Notes: generated by a model not told the origin, from the letters alone. A DNA stretch of 40,991 bases from Actinomycetota bacterium (GCA_040754375.1 JBFMCT010000030.1:1-40991); one strand, 5' to 3'; positions 16,333-25,540 are shown, numbered from the stretch's first letter. Translations and numbers: made by a program.

Positions 16333-16362
16333 TTGTACCCGCCGGGGGCCGTTCTGTAGGCT
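16333..16362 (+). promoter_or_regulatory. Candidate promoter of nuoHIJKLMN
   Basis: TTGTAC (16333-16338) and TAGGCT (16357-16362) are separated by 18 bases and fit the actinobacterial housekeeping pattern TTGNNN / TANNNT. Transcription would start near 16369, leaving a short leader with GGAGGGG before nuoH. This means the H-N genes need not depend on read-through from nuoABCD. Confidence 0.45.
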
Positions 16363-16404
16363 CCGCCGCGTGGCAGGGTGGAGGGGTCTGAGGATGCGCG
16401 GCTG

Positions 16405-17433
16405 ATGCTCGCGCTCGACCTCAGTTACTGGCAGGCGACAGCGCTCAAGACGATCATCGTCTTGGCCATCATCCCTGGCAGCGCCGTTGTGATCGGCTAT
16501 GTCTTCCTGCTGAAGATGATGGCCCACATGCAGAGCCGGCTGGGCCCGATGGAGCCGGGTGGTTACCACGGCTGGTTCCAGCTGATCGGCGACGGCATCA
16601 AGTTCATGCAGAAGGAGGACCTGATACCGGCCCAGGCCGACCGGCGGGTCTTCGCCTGGGCGCCGGTGGTGGTGCTGGCCTCGACGTTCCTGCTCTACGT
16701 CGTGGTCCCCGCCGGGCCGAGGCTGGTCGTCGAGGACCTCGACGTCGGCATCTTCTTCGCCCTGGCGGTGTCGTCGCTGTCGGTCGTCGGGATCCTCATG
16801 GCCGGCTGGGCCTCGGCCAACAAGTACTCGCTGCTAGGTGCCCTGCGGGCCGCCGGCCAGCTCATCGCCTACGAGCTGCCCCTCGTGCTGGCCGTGGTCG
16901 GGGTGGTCATCCAGGCCGAGACCATGAGCCTGCAGGGGATCGTGCGGGCGCAGGCCGACGGGGCCATCTTCGGGATCAGCGCCTTCGGCAACCCGTTCGT
17001 GCTGACCCAGATCGTCGGTTTCCTGCTGTTCGTGGTCGCCGCCCAGGCGGAGCTCTCGCAGTCGCCGTTCGACATGCCGGTGGCCGAGTCGGAGCTGATC
17101 GCCGGCTACATGACCGAGTACTCGGGTTTTCGGTTCCTGTTCTTCTTCATGGCCGAGTTCGGCACGGCCTTCGCCCTGGCGGCCATCGCCTCCACGCTCT
17201 TCCTGGGCGGGTGGTGGGTGCCGGGGATCGACCCCACGAGCGGGCTGGCCGACGTCTTGGGGCCCATCGTGCTGGCCGCCAAGATCATGTTCGTCTCTTT
17301 CCTGATCTTCTGGATGCGCTTCACGTTCCCGCGCTTCCGTGAGGACCAGCTCCAGACGATCGCCTGGAAGTTCCTGATCCCCATCTCGCTCGTCAACATT
17401 GTCGTCACCGGCGTTCTGAAAGTTGCCTTCTGA
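16405..17433 (+). CDS. nuoH: NADH-quinone oxidoreductase subunit H
   Basis: NuoH (ND1 type) forms the membrane part of the quinone tunnel and the start of the E-channel. I prefer ATG 16405 (342 residues, [10 protein letters not shown]); an in-frame GTG at 16378 would add nine residues. Motifs are [39 protein letters not shown] with Glu157, [32 protein letters not shown] and [12 protein letters not shown]. The usual P-F-D-x-P-E-A-E-x-E motif here reads [10 protein letters not shown], so its first Glu is Val226. Eight transmembrane segments are expected. The gene starts the H-N run and overlaps nuoI by one base. Confidence 0.94.
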   Translation: MLALDLSYWQATALKTIIVLAIIPGSAVVIGYVFLLKMMAHMQSRLGPMEPGGYHGWFQLIGDGIKFMQKEDLIPAQADRRVFAWAPVVVLASTFLLYVVVPAGPRLVVEDLDVGIFFALAVSSLSVVGILMAGWASANKYSLLGALRAAGQLIAYELPLVLAVVGVVIQAETMSLQGIVRAQADGAIFGISAFGNPFVLTQIVGFLLFVVAAQAELSQSPFDMPVAESELIAGYMTEYSGFRFLFFFMAEFGTAFALAAIASTLFLGGWWVPGIDPTSGLADVLGPIVLAAKIMFVSFLIFWMRFTFPRFREDQLQTIAWKFLIPISLVNIVVTGVLKVAF

Positions 17434-17912
17434 TGCCTGAAATCCCCGGCAAGGGCCTCATCAAGGGCCTAGGCGTGACCTTCAAGACCATGCTCGAGGG
17501 CGCGGTCACCGTTCAGTACCCCCACGAGAAGGAGGCCCCGCCCACCCGGGCACGTGGGGTGATCGCCCTCAAGGAGGAGAACTGCACGGTCTGCATGCTG
17601 TGCGCCCGCGAGTGCCCCGACTGGTGCATCTACATCGAGGGCCACAAGGAGAAGCGCCCTCCCCGCCGGGCGGGCGGCAAGCCCCGCACGGTCAACGCCC
17701 TCGACCGCTTCGACATCGACTACGCCCTGTGCATGTACTGCGGGATCTGCGTCGAGGTCTGCCCCTTCGACGCCCTCTTCTGGAGCCCTGAGTACGAGTA
17801 CTCCGAGCCCCGCATCGCCGACCTCCTCCACGACAAGGAGAAGCTGGGCGAGTGGATGGAGACCGTCCCCGAACCGCTGCCGCTCGAAGCCGGCGCGCAG
17901 AAGAAGAAGTAG
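17433..17912 (+). CDS. nuoI: NADH-quinone oxidoreductase subunit I (2x[4Fe-4S])
   Basis: NuoI carries clusters N6a and N6b in the electron path to N2. The 159 residues contain two ferredoxin motifs: Cys51, 54, 57 and 61 ([12 protein letters not shown]) and Cys100, 103, 106 and 110 ([12 protein letters not shown]). The linker between them ([15 protein letters not shown]) is unusually basic. The N-terminal amphipathic part that touches the membrane arm ([14 protein letters not shown]) is present, and the C-terminus is a short charged tail ending in lysines. The gene overlaps nuoH by one base. With no nuoEFG in the window, NuoI and NuoB are the only cluster-binding complex I subunits seen. Confidence 0.95.
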   Translation: MPEIPGKGLIKGLGVTFKTMLEGAVTVQYPHEKEAPPTRARGVIALKEENCTVCMLCARECPDWCIYIEGHKEKRPPRRAGGKPRTVNALDRFDIDYALCMYCGICVEVCPFDALFWSPEYEYSEPRIADLLHDKEKLGEWMETVPEPLPLEAGAQKKK

Positions 17913-17926
17913 GTTCGCCCCGGCCG

Positions 17927-17971
17927 ATGGTTGCTCAGAGCATGGTGGCGCAGAGCATGGTCGCCCAGAAC
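17927..17971 (+). repeat. Three 15-bp tandem repeats at the nuoJ start
   Basis: Three imperfect 15-base units, each starting with ATGGT and encoding M-V-A-Q-S/N, lie end to end. Every unit offers an in-frame start codon. The units differ at only a few positions, mostly third codon positions. Confidence 0.85.
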
Positions 17972-18448
17972 GTCGTCTTCGGCATCCTGGCCTTCGTCAT
18001 GGTGGCCGCCGCCTTCCGGCTGGTGACGACCAAGAACGTGGTGCGGGCCGCCCTGTTCCTGGCCATCGTGCTGGCCGGCGCGGCCGGCCAGTTCCTGCTG
18101 GTGGCCGCCGAGTTCGTGGCCGTCGTCCAGATCCTGGTCTACATCGGGGCCGTGGTCGTGCTGCTGCTGTTCGGGGTGATGCTCACCCGTGCCCCGATCG
18201 GCCAGGACGCAGACCTCGACAACGATCAACGGTGGCTGGGAGGGCTCGTGGCCCTCTTCCTGTTCGGTGTGCTGGCGGCCGTGCTCACCGACGCCTGGGG
18301 GAGCCAGAAGATCGAGTTCGGCGAGATCCGCCGAGTCGACCAGGTGAGCGACGCCATCTTCGGTCCTTACCTGGTCCCCTTCGAGGTCGTGTCCGTCCTC
18401 ATCCTGGCCGCTCTGGTGGGCGCTGTCGCCATCTCGAGGAGGGACTGA
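17927..18448 (+). CDS. nuoJ: NADH-quinone oxidoreductase subunit J
   Basis: NuoJ (ND6 type) is a membrane-arm subunit whose third helix has the pi-bulge near the E-channel. The 173-residue protein from ATG 17927 has five hydrophobic segments. The conserved region [29 protein letters not shown] is followed by [18 protein letters not shown]. The first 15 residues are a threefold repeat beginning MVAQ, so three in-frame ATGs (17927, 17942, 17957) are possible starts. The last gives a more typical N-terminus. It lies 14 bases after nuoI and 5 before nuoK. Confidence 0.92.
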   Translation: MVAQSMVAQSMVAQNVVFGILAFVMVAAAFRLVTTKNVVRAALFLAIVLAGAAGQFLLVAAEFVAVVQILVYIGAVVVLLLFGVMLTRAPIGQDADLDNDQRWLGGLVALFLFGVLAAVLTDAWGSQKIEFGEIRRVDQVSDAIFGPYLVPFEVVSVLILAALVGAVAISRRD

Positions 18449-18453
18449 GGGGT

Positions 18454-18753
18454 ATGTTCCTCAACCAGTTCCTACTTCTGGCGGCCGTGCTCTTCTGCCT
18501 GGGCGTCTACGGCGTGCTCTCCCGCAAGAACGCCGTGCTCGTGCTCATGTCGGTCGAGTTGATGCTCAACGCCGTGAACATCAACCTTCTGGCCTTCGGC
18601 GCCTTCCAGGACAACATCACCGGCCAGGTGTTCGCCCTGTTCGTGATCGCCGTGGCGGCCGCCGAGGTCGGCGTGGGCCTGGCCATCGTGCTCGTCATAT
18701 TCCGCAACCGAGCGAGCATCGACCTTGACAAGGCCGATCTCATGAAGGGCTAG
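18454..18753 (+). CDS. nuoK: NADH-quinone oxidoreductase subunit K
   Basis: NuoK (ND4L type) is a three-helix subunit with two membrane-buried glutamates on the proton path. The 99 residues start [14 protein letters not shown] (ATG 18454, preceded by GAGGGG). They contain [17 protein letters not shown], with the first conserved Glu, and [18 protein letters not shown], with the second. Both glutamates are therefore intact. Length is normal. It sits between nuoJ and nuoL in the standard order. Confidence 0.95.
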   Translation: MFLNQFLLLAAVLFCLGVYGVLSRKNAVLVLMSVELMLNAVNINLLAFGAFQDNITGQVFALFVIAVAAAEVGVGLAIVLVIFRNRASIDLDKADLMKG

Positions 18754-18763
18754 GCGGCCACCG

Positions 18764-20731
18764 ATGCTCGAGAACGCCTGGCTCATCCCGCTCATACCAG
18801 CCATCTCGTTCTTCCTGATCCTGTTCTTCGGCAAGCGGATGCCCAAGAAGGGTTCGGAGATCGGGATCCTGGCCATCGCCTCGTCGGCCGCCATGGCCTT
18901 CGCGGCTGCCTTCGAGTGGATCAGCCAGAGCGATCCCCACGAGGTTCACCGCCATACCACCTGGTTCGAGATCGGGCGGGCCGACATCGGGGTCGGCATC
19001 CATGTCGACGGGCTCACGGTGATGATGCTCGTGGTCGTCACGTTCATCTCGCTGATGGTCCAGATCTACTCCTTGGGCTACATGCACGGCGACCGCCGGT
19101 TCACCTACTTCTACGCCGCCCTGTCGCTGTTCACGGCGTCGATGCTCCTGCTGGTCGTGGCCGACAACACCCTGCAGCTCATGATCGGCTGGGAGCTGGT
19201 GGGCCTGTGCTCGTTCATGCTGATCGGCCACTGGTGGGAGGAGGGCGTCAACTCCGACGCCGCCATCAAGGCGTTCATCACCACCCGCACCGGTGACGTC
19301 GGCCTCCTGCTGGGCGTGACCGTGCTGTTCTTCGCGGCCGGGCAGAACTTCGAGATAGCCAACCTCAACCGCCTGGCCCTGACCGAGGGCATCAGCCACG
19401 GTGTGCTGCTGGCCGGGGCCACCCTGCTGTTCATCGGCGTGATGGGCAAGAGCGCCCAGTTCCCCCTGCACGTCTGGCTGCCCGACGCCATGGCCGGCCC
19501 CACCCCGGTGTCGGCGCTCATCCACGCGGCCACCATGGTCGTGGCCGGCGTCTACCTGGTGGCCCGCCTCTACGGGGTGTTCTGGTCGGCCTTCTCGATC
19601 GACGTGGGGGGCATCAACCTCATCGCCCTCATCGGCGGGATCACGGTGATCATCGCCGCCCTGCTGGCCTTCGTGCAGGACGACGTGAAGAAGGTGCTGG
19701 CCTACTCCACGGTCAGCCAGCTCGGCTACATGGTCATGGCCCTCGGCGTGGGGGCGTGGGTGGCGGCCGTGTTCCACCTGTTCACCCACGCCTTCTTCAA
19801 GGCCAACCTGTTCCTGGGGTCGGGTTCGCTGATCCACGCCGTGCACTCCAACAACATGAGCGATATGGGTGGGCTGCGAAAACACATGCCCACGACCTTC
19901 TGGACGTTCATGGTCGGGTCGATCGCGCTGGCCGGCATCCCCCCCCTGGCCGGGTTCTGGTCAAAGGACGAGATCCTCAATGGTGCCCTGGCCGAGGGCT
20001 ACCCACTGTTCCTGGTGGTCGGGCTCATCGGGGCCTTCATGACAGCCGCCTACATGACCAGGGCCTGCTACAAGATCTTCTGGGGTGAGTACCGGGGCCA
20101 TGGCCACCCCCACGAGTCGCCCCCTTCGATGGCCTGGCCGCTGCGCATCCTGGGCGGGCTGTCGATCGTCGTCGGCCTGCTCAACGCTCCCGGCATCCTG
20201 CTGTTCGGCGACTGGGTCCACTTCCACGTCGAGGGCGCACCCGAGATCCTGCACCACCACGACTTCAACGTGGGGTTGGCCGCCACATCGGTCGTCGTCG
20301 CCCTTCTGGGCATCGCCGCCTCGGCCGCCTACTACATGAAGGGCTCGTTCAACGGGTTGACCCAGCGGGTGGGGGCCCTACGGACAGGGCACAAGGTCCT
20401 CGTCAACAAGTACTACCTCGACGAGCTGTTCATCGAGGGGATCGTCCGCAAGATCCAGTACCCGATCGCCAAGGCGGCCTACTGGGTCAACCAGAAGGTG
20501 CTCGACGGGGCGGTCAACGCCGTGGGCATCGGGGCCAAGCGGACGGCCCGGGTCACTTACGAGTACATCGACCAGATGGTCATCGACGGTGCCGTCAACG
20601 GTGCCGGGTTGTCGGCCGAGGAGGGCGGCGCCGCCCTCCGCAAGACCCAGACCGGGCGGGTCCAGCAGTACGCCGCCTACTTGTTTGGCGCGTCAGCCCT
20701 GCTGGCCCTGGTCCTGGTGTTCCTTACCTAG
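18764..20731 (+). CDS. nuoL: NADH-quinone oxidoreductase subunit L, copy 2
   Basis: This is the NuoL in the standard nuoJ-K-L-M-N order. The 655 residues contain IGWELVGLCSFMLIGHWW (TM5 Glu), GKSAQFPLHVWLPDAMAGP (TM7 Lys), HAATMVVAGVYLVAR, KKVLAYSTVSQLGYMVMAL, HAFFKANLFLGSGSLIHA and GFWSKDEILN. After the antiporter core come YYLDELFIEGIVRK and a long lateral helix region to a final transmembrane segment. It lacks the large His-rich loop of copy 1. Two similar stretches (VLDGAVNAVGI and VIDGAVNGAGL, about 33 residues apart) occur in the C-terminal part. It lies 10 bases after nuoK and 6 before nuoM. Confidence 0.95.
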   Translation: MLENAWLIPLIPAISFFLILFFGKRMPKKGSEIGILAIASSAAMAFAAAFEWISQSDPHEVHRHTTWFEIGRADIGVGIHVDGLTVMMLVVVTFISLMVQIYSLGYMHGDRRFTYFYAALSLFTASMLLLVVADNTLQLMIGWELVGLCSFMLIGHWWEEGVNSDAAIKAFITTRTGDVGLLLGVTVLFFAAGQNFEIANLNRLALTEGISHGVLLAGATLLFIGVMGKSAQFPLHVWLPDAMAGPTPVSALIHAATMVVAGVYLVARLYGVFWSAFSIDVGGINLIALIGGITVIIAALLAFVQDDVKKVLAYSTVSQLGYMVMALGVGAWVAAVFHLFTHAFFKANLFLGSGSLIHAVHSNNMSDMGGLRKHMPTTFWTFMVGSIALAGIPPLAGFWSKDEILNGALAEGYPLFLVVGLIGAFMTAAYMTRACYKIFWGEYRGHGHPHESPPSMAWPLRILGGLSIVVGLLNAPGILLFGDWVHFHVEGAPEILHHHDFNVGLAATSVVVALLGIAASAAYYMKGSFNGLTQRVGALRTGHKVLVNKYYLDELFIEGIVRKIQYPIAKAAYWVNQKVLDGAVNAVGIGAKRTARVTYEYIDQMVIDGAVNGAGLSAEEGGAALRKTQTGRVQQYAAYLFGASALLALVLVFLT

Positions 20732-20737
20732 GAGACG

Positions 20738-22279
20738 GTGTTGAACGGATTCGATAGTTGGGCACTGACCCTGGCCATCTTCCTGCCGGCGGCCGGGGCG
20801 GTGTTCGTCGCCATGGTGCCCCGGTCGGAAGAGACGATCCTCAAGTCGGTGGCCCTGCTGTTCACGCTGGCCACGGCGGCCGTGTGCACCTACATGCTGG
20901 TCAACTTCGACTTCGACCAGACGGCCCGGCTGCAGTTCGTGGTCGACAACCGTTGGATCGAGGTCATCAACAGTCGCTACCACATCGCCCTCGACGGCAT
21001 CTCCCTGCCGCTGATGTTGCTGTCGGCCGGGATCACGGTCCTGTGCGTCATCTACTCGTGGGACCACTTCCCCGAGCCGCACAACCCCAAGGCGTTCCTG
21101 ATGCTGATGCTCATCCTCGAGACGGGCATGATCGGCACCTTCGCAGCCCAGGACCTGATCCTCTTCTTCGTCTTCTTCGAGCTGGTCCTGCTCCCGATGT
21201 ACTTCATGATCGGGGTGTGGGGCGGGCCCAACCGCCAGTACGCGGCCATCAAGTTCTTCCTGTACACGCTGTTCGGCTCGGCCCTGATGATCCTGTCGTT
21301 CCTGGCCCTCTACTTCCAGGGTGGGCAGACGTTCGACATCCCCGAGCTCACGACCACTGGCGCGGCCATCGCCCGGAGCACCCAGATCCTGATCTTCGGC
21401 GGCCTCTTCATGGGCTTTGCCATCAAGGTGCCCATGTTCCCGTTCCACACGTGGCTGCCCGACGCCCACACCGAGGCGCCCACGGTCGGCTCGGTCCTGC
21501 TGGCGGCCGTGCTCCTGAAGCTGGGCACCTACGGCTTCATCCGCATCGCCATCCCCATCCTGCCCGAGGCGGCCCGGGCCTGGGCCCCGTGGATCGGGCT
21601 GCTGGCGGTGATCGGCATCATCTACGGGGCGCTCGGCTGTCTGGCCCAGACCGACATGAAACGGCTGATCGCCTTCAGCTCGGTGGCCCACATGGGCTTT
21701 GTGATGCTGGGCATCTCCACCCTGACCTCGTTCGGCATCAACGCCGCCGTGTTCGGCATGGTGGCCCACGGGCTCATCACCGGGATGCTCTTCTTCGTGG
21801 CCGGCTCGATCCAGGAACGGTTCAAGACCCGTGAGCTGGCCCGCCTGGGAGGGCTGCTGACCCAGGCCCCCAAGCTGGGGTGGATCCTGGGGTTCTCGGC
21901 CTTCGCCTCCCTGGGCCTGCCTGGGCTAGCCGGGTTCTGGGGCGAGTTCCCGGCCATCCTGTCGGCCTATCAACCGGCGGCCGGGCTGAGCGAGCCCATC
22001 TTCCGTACCTACATGGCGGTGGCCGCCATCGGCACGGTGTTTGCCGCCGGCTACCTGCTGTGGATGCTCCAGCGGGTGGCCTTCGGCACGGTCAAGACCG
22101 AGTTCGAGGCCGAGCACATCCACGACGTGCACGGCCCCGAGTGGATCGCGTGGACGCCCATCCTGGTCCTCATCTTGGTCTTCGGCATCTTCCCGGGCCT
22201 CATCTTCGACATCACCGACGGGGCCGTCCAGCTCGTGACCCGGGGCGTCGACGCCATCGGCGTCGCGGCCGGGCGTTGA
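20738..22279 (+). CDS. nuoM: NADH-quinone oxidoreductase subunit M, copy 2
   Basis: This is NuoM of the standard run, with 513 residues. The start is GTG 20738 or the adjacent TTG 20741; the AGGAGA at 20730-20735 slightly favours the TTG. It has FFELVLLPMYFMIGVWGG (TM5 Glu), IKVPMFPFHTWLPDAHTEAP (TM7 Lys), LLKLGTYGFIR, TDMKRLIAFSSVAHMGFVML and LPGLAGFWGEFPAIL. About 14 hydrophobic segments fit the antiporter fold. It shares the core with copy 1 at 5778 but differs through much of the rest, including the N-terminus and the loop after TM5. It lies 6 bases after nuoL. Confidence 0.95.
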   Translation: MLNGFDSWALTLAIFLPAAGAVFVAMVPRSEETILKSVALLFTLATAAVCTYMLVNFDFDQTARLQFVVDNRWIEVINSRYHIALDGISLPLMLLSAGITVLCVIYSWDHFPEPHNPKAFLMLMLILETGMIGTFAAQDLILFFVFFELVLLPMYFMIGVWGGPNRQYAAIKFFLYTLFGSALMILSFLALYFQGGQTFDIPELTTTGAAIARSTQILIFGGLFMGFAIKVPMFPFHTWLPDAHTEAPTVGSVLLAAVLLKLGTYGFIRIAIPILPEAARAWAPWIGLLAVIGIIYGALGCLAQTDMKRLIAFSSVAHMGFVMLGISTLTSFGINAAVFGMVAHGLITGMLFFVAGSIQERFKTRELARLGGLLTQAPKLGWILGFSAFASLGLPGLAGFWGEFPAILSAYQPAAGLSEPIFRTYMAVAAIGTVFAAGYLLWMLQRVAFGTVKTEFEAEHIHDVHGPEWIAWTPILVLILVFGIFPGLIFDITDGAVQLVTRGVDAIGVAAGR

Positions 22280-22298
22280 CGGGGAGCATGTCGCGCTG

Positions 22299-23786
22299 AT
22301 GCTGGCTTTCACCGCCCCGACGCTCGACTACCACGCGCTGGCGCCCGAGATCATCCTGCTCGTCACGCTGTGCACGGTGTTGCTGGCCGACCTGTTCGTG
22401 AGCCGCGAGCGCAAGTGGATCGTCGTCAACCTGGCCAGCTTCGGCCTCCTGGTCGCCTTGGTCCCCGTGGTCACCCTGGCCGTGAGCGATGCCGACGCCC
22501 GGTCGATGTTCGGCGGGGCCTTCGTGGTCGACCAGTTCGCACTGGTGCTCAAGGGCCTGTTCCTGGTGACGGCCTACATCGTGCTGCTGATGTCGGCCCG
22601 TTACATCGAAGAGGGCGACTACTACGAGGGGGAGTACTACTTCCTCGTCCTGTGCTCGGTACTGGGCATGGTCGTCATGTCGTCGTCGCGTGACCTCATC
22701 ACGATCTTCGTCGCCCTCGAGACGCTGTCGATCCCCGGCTACCTGCTGGCCGGCTGGCGCAAGCGCGACCTGAAGAGCAACGAGGCCGCCCTCAAGTACT
22801 ACCTGCTGGGCGTGCTGGCCTCGGCCGTGATGCTCTACGGGATGTCGCTGGTCTACGGGTTCACGGGCTCGACCCTGCTCACCGATATCGGCAGCGCGGT
22901 GGCCGGCTCGGTCGCCGCCCAGCCAGTGGTGAGCGTGGCCATCCTGTTCATCGTCGTGGGCTTCGCCTTCAAGGTGTCGGCTGTGCCCTTCCACTTCTGG
23001 GCGCCCGACACCTACGAGGGCTCTCCCACTCCGGTCACCGCCTTCCTGTCGGTGGCCTCCAAGACGGGCGGGTTCGTCGCCCTCTTCCAACTCATCTACG
23101 TGGGCTTCTTCGGACGCGACGACGTGTGGGCACCGGTGTTCTGGGTGCTGGCCGCCCTGTCGATGACCGTGGGCAACCTCATCGCCCTGCGCCAGACGAA
23201 CATCGTGCGCATGCTGGCCTACTCGTCGGTGGCCCAGGCCGGCTACATCCTGGTGCCCTTCGCAGTGGCCGCCACCAACGAGACGGCCGCCCGCTCGGCG
23301 TTCACCGCATCGGTTGTCTACCTGTTGGTCTACGCGGCCATGAACCTGGGGGCCTTCACCGTCATCATCGCCGTGGCCCGCAAGACCCGCTCGGGAGAGA
23401 TCTCGTCCTATGGCGGGTTGTTCGAGTACGCCCCCGGGCTGGCCGTGCTCATGACGCTGTTCATGTTCTCCCTGGCCGGCATCCCGCCCCTGGCCGGTGC
23501 CTGGGCAAAGATCTTCGTGTTCCGGGCCGTGATCGACGCGGGGACGGCGTGGGCCATCGTCCTGGGTGTGATCGCGGCCGTGAACTCGGTCATCGCGCTG
23601 TTCTATTACGCGGCCGTGGCCAAGGAGATGTGGATGAACCCCGTGCCCGACGGCGACAAGACACCCATCGCCGTGCCGACGTCGCTGACGGCCGCCCTGG
23701 GCCTCACCGCCGCCGTGGTGCTGGTGATCGGGGTCTACCCCCAGCTCTTCGCCCGGCTCGGCGACCTCGCACCCTTCGTGCGCTGA
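22299..23786 (+). CDS. nuoN: NADH-quinone oxidoreductase subunit N, copy 2
   Basis: This NuoN (495 residues) closes the standard run. Motifs are ALETLSIPGYLLAGW (TM5 Glu), FKVSAVPFHFWAPDTYEGSP, TNIVRMLAYSSVAQAGYIL and AGIPPLAGAWAKIFVF. The N-terminus YHALAPEIILLVTL is typical. The lysine-bearing TM12 region is more like other bacterial NuoN than that of copy 1. The MidA-type methyltransferase gene starts seven bases after the stop, so it is probably in the same transcript. Confidence 0.94.
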   Translation: MLAFTAPTLDYHALAPEIILLVTLCTVLLADLFVSRERKWIVVNLASFGLLVALVPVVTLAVSDADARSMFGGAFVVDQFALVLKGLFLVTAYIVLLMSARYIEEGDYYEGEYYFLVLCSVLGMVVMSSSRDLITIFVALETLSIPGYLLAGWRKRDLKSNEAALKYYLLGVLASAVMLYGMSLVYGFTGSTLLTDIGSAVAGSVAAQPVVSVAILFIVVGFAFKVSAVPFHFWAPDTYEGSPTPVTAFLSVASKTGGFVALFQLIYVGFFGRDDVWAPVFWVLAALSMTVGNLIALRQTNIVRMLAYSSVAQAGYILVPFAVAATNETAARSAFTASVVYLLVYAAMNLGAFTVIIAVARKTRSGEISSYGGLFEYAPGLAVLMTLFMFSLAGIPPLAGAWAKIFVFRAVIDAGTAWAIVLGVIAAVNSVIALFYYAAVAKEMWMNPVPDGDKTPIAVPTSLTAALGLTAAVVLVIGVYPQLFARLGDLAPFVR

Positions 23787-23793
23787 CCCTCCC

Positions 23794-24933
23794 ATGGGGG
23801 AGGAGCTGACGGTCGCTCGGGCGGTGGCCGAGCGGGCCCGGCGCTCGGGGCCGTTGCGCTTCGACGAGGTGCTCGACCTGGCGCTCTATGGGCCCGGGGG
23901 CTTCTACTCGGCCGGTTCGGGCGCCGGCCGGGGCGGGGGTGACTTCATCACCAGCCCCGAGGTGGGCCCGCTGTTCGGCCGGGTCGTGGCCCGGGCGCTC
24001 GACTCCTGGTGGGCGGCCCTGGGCCGGCCTGACCCCTACGTGGTCGTCGAGGCCGGTGCCGGTGCCGGCGCGCTGGCGGCCGCTGTCCTGGCCGCAGCAC
24101 CCGAGTGCTCGCCTGCCCTGCGTTACGTGCTGGTCGAGCGCTCGGAGGCATGGCGGCAGGCCCAGTCCCGGCGCCTGGCCCTCGAGCCCGCCGGCCTCGT
24201 CCTCGGCCCGGTGGTGGCGGCCGACCCCGACCTCGGTCCCCGGGCCGTGCCCGGGAGCGGGCCACTGGTCACGGCTTTGGCCGAGCTGCCGGCCGGGCCG
24301 TTCGAGGGCGTGGTCATGGCCAACGAGCTGCTCGACAACCTGCCGTTCCGTCTACTCGAACGTTCGCCCTCGGGGCGCTGGTCCGAGATCAGGGTGGGGG
24401 CCGACCTGGCCGAGGTGGTGGTGTCCGCGCCGCCCGACGTGGCCTCCGAGGCGGGCGAGCTGGCCCCGGACGCGCCCGCCGGGGGGCGCCTACCGCTCCA
24501 GCACCACGCCCGGGCCTGGCTGCGGGAGGCCCTGGCCGCCCTCGAACGGGGCCGGGTGGTGGTGGTCGACTACGCCGACACCACCGCCTCGATGGCCGCC
24601 CGGCCGTGGTCGCAATGGCTGCGGACCTACCGGGGCCACGGCCGGGGTGGCCACCCCCTCGAAGCCCTGGGCGCCCAGGACGTGACGTGCGAGGTGGCCG
24701 CCGACCAGTTGGCGGCCGTGGCCCGTCCCGTGAACGACCGCAGCCAGGCCGAGTTCCTACGGGCCCACGGGCTCGACGAGGTGGTCGACGATGCCCGCCG
24801 GCGGTGGGAGGAGCGGGCCCACGTCGGCGACCTCGAGGCCCTCCGCCACCGCAGCGTCCTGTCGGAGGCGGCCGCCCTCACCGATCCCCGGGGCTTGGGG
24901 GCCTTCCGGGTCTTGGAGTGGGAGGTTGGGTAG
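23794..24933 (+). CDS. MidA/NDUFAF7-family SAM-dependent methyltransferase
   Basis: The 379-residue protein fits the DUF185/MidA family (class I methyltransferase fold). Family motifs are GPGGFYS, GDFITSPEVGPLFG, the SAM-binding EAGAGAG, ANELLDNLPFRLLE (post-I acidic loop) and WLRTYRGH near the C-terminus. In mitochondria, NDUFAF7 of this family symmetrically dimethylates an arginine of the 49-kDa subunit early in complex I assembly. Here the gene lies seven bases after nuoN, and NuoD in the same locus keeps the corresponding arginine (Arg68). A complex I assembly role is therefore a reasonable inference, though bacterial members are mostly untested and protein substrates other than NuoD are possible. 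Confidence 0.87.
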   Translation: MGEELTVARAVAERARRSGPLRFDEVLDLALYGPGGFYSAGSGAGRGGGDFITSPEVGPLFGRVVARALDSWWAALGRPDPYVVVEAGAGAGALAAAVLAAAPECSPALRYVLVERSEAWRQAQSRRLALEPAGLVLGPVVAADPDLGPRAVPGSGPLVTALAELPAGPFEGVVMANELLDNLPFRLLERSPSGRWSEIRVGADLAEVVVSAPPDVASEAGELAPDAPAGGRLPLQHHARAWLREALAALERGRVVVVDYADTTASMAARPWSQWLRTYRGHGRGGHPLEALGAQDVTCEVAADQLAAVARPVNDRSQAEFLRAHGLDEVVDDARRRWEERAHVGDLEALRHRSVLSEAAALTDPRGLGAFRVLEWEVG

Positions 24934-24943
24934 CTTCGGCCCC

Positions 24944-25540
24944 GTGGAACCTCCGTCGCGCGATCCCTCCGACCGACCGCCTCCGCCCTCGGTCCCGCCC
25001 CCCCCGCCGTCCTCGTCGTCCGACGGGCTCCCGGCCCCCGACGCCCGCCAGGCCGCCGACTGGCCGCCACCCCCGCCCGACGCCGCCCCCTCCAAGGTCG
25101 GGCAGCCGGCGGCGTGGTGGCGACGGGTCATCGCCTACTTCGTGGACGGGCTCATCGTGGGCGCGCCCCTCGTGGTACTGGGTATTTCGCTGGGCTTGGC
25201 CGAGTTCGTACGCGACGGGGACATGGTCCGCTTCGAGGCCCAGCCCCTGCTCCTGATGCTGTCGGTGGCCGCTACCGTGGGCTACTCGGCCCTCATGGAC
25301 GGGGGCCCGCGCCAGGCATCGGTGGGCAAGATGGCCATGCGCGTGCTGGTGGCCGACGCCGACACGGGCGGGGCCATCGGCCCACGCCGGGCCGCCCTCC
25401 GCCGCCTCGTGTACCTCGGTCTGTTCTACGCCTTCGTGATCCCGGGAGTGGTCAACGCCCTGTCCCCGCTGTGGGACCGCCGCCGCCAGGCCTTCCACGA
25501 CCGGGCCGTGCGCAGCGTGGTCGTCAACGCCCCGGCCTAG
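24944..25540 (+). CDS. RDD-family integral membrane protein
   Basis: The GTG at 24944 gives 198 residues. The first 55 or so are a Pro/Ser-rich cytoplasmic tail ([11 protein letters not shown]) often seen before RDD domains in Actinobacteria. The RDD domain starts with [20 protein letters not shown], in which the Arg and Asp name the family. It then has [34 protein letters not shown] and [12 protein letters not shown]. Three or four transmembrane helices are predicted by eye. The function of most RDD proteins is unknown; some are linked to ion transport. It starts 10 bases after the methyltransferase gene. Confidence 0.82.
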   Translation: MEPPSRDPSDRPPPPSVPPPPPSSSSDGLPAPDARQAADWPPPPPDAAPSKVGQPAAWWRRVIAYFVDGLIVGAPLVVLGISLGLAEFVRDGDMVRFEAQPLLLMLSVAATVGYSALMDGGPRQASVGKMAMRVLVADADTGGAIGPRRAALRRLVYLGLFYAFVIPGVVNALSPLWDRRRQAFHDRAVRSVVVNAPA

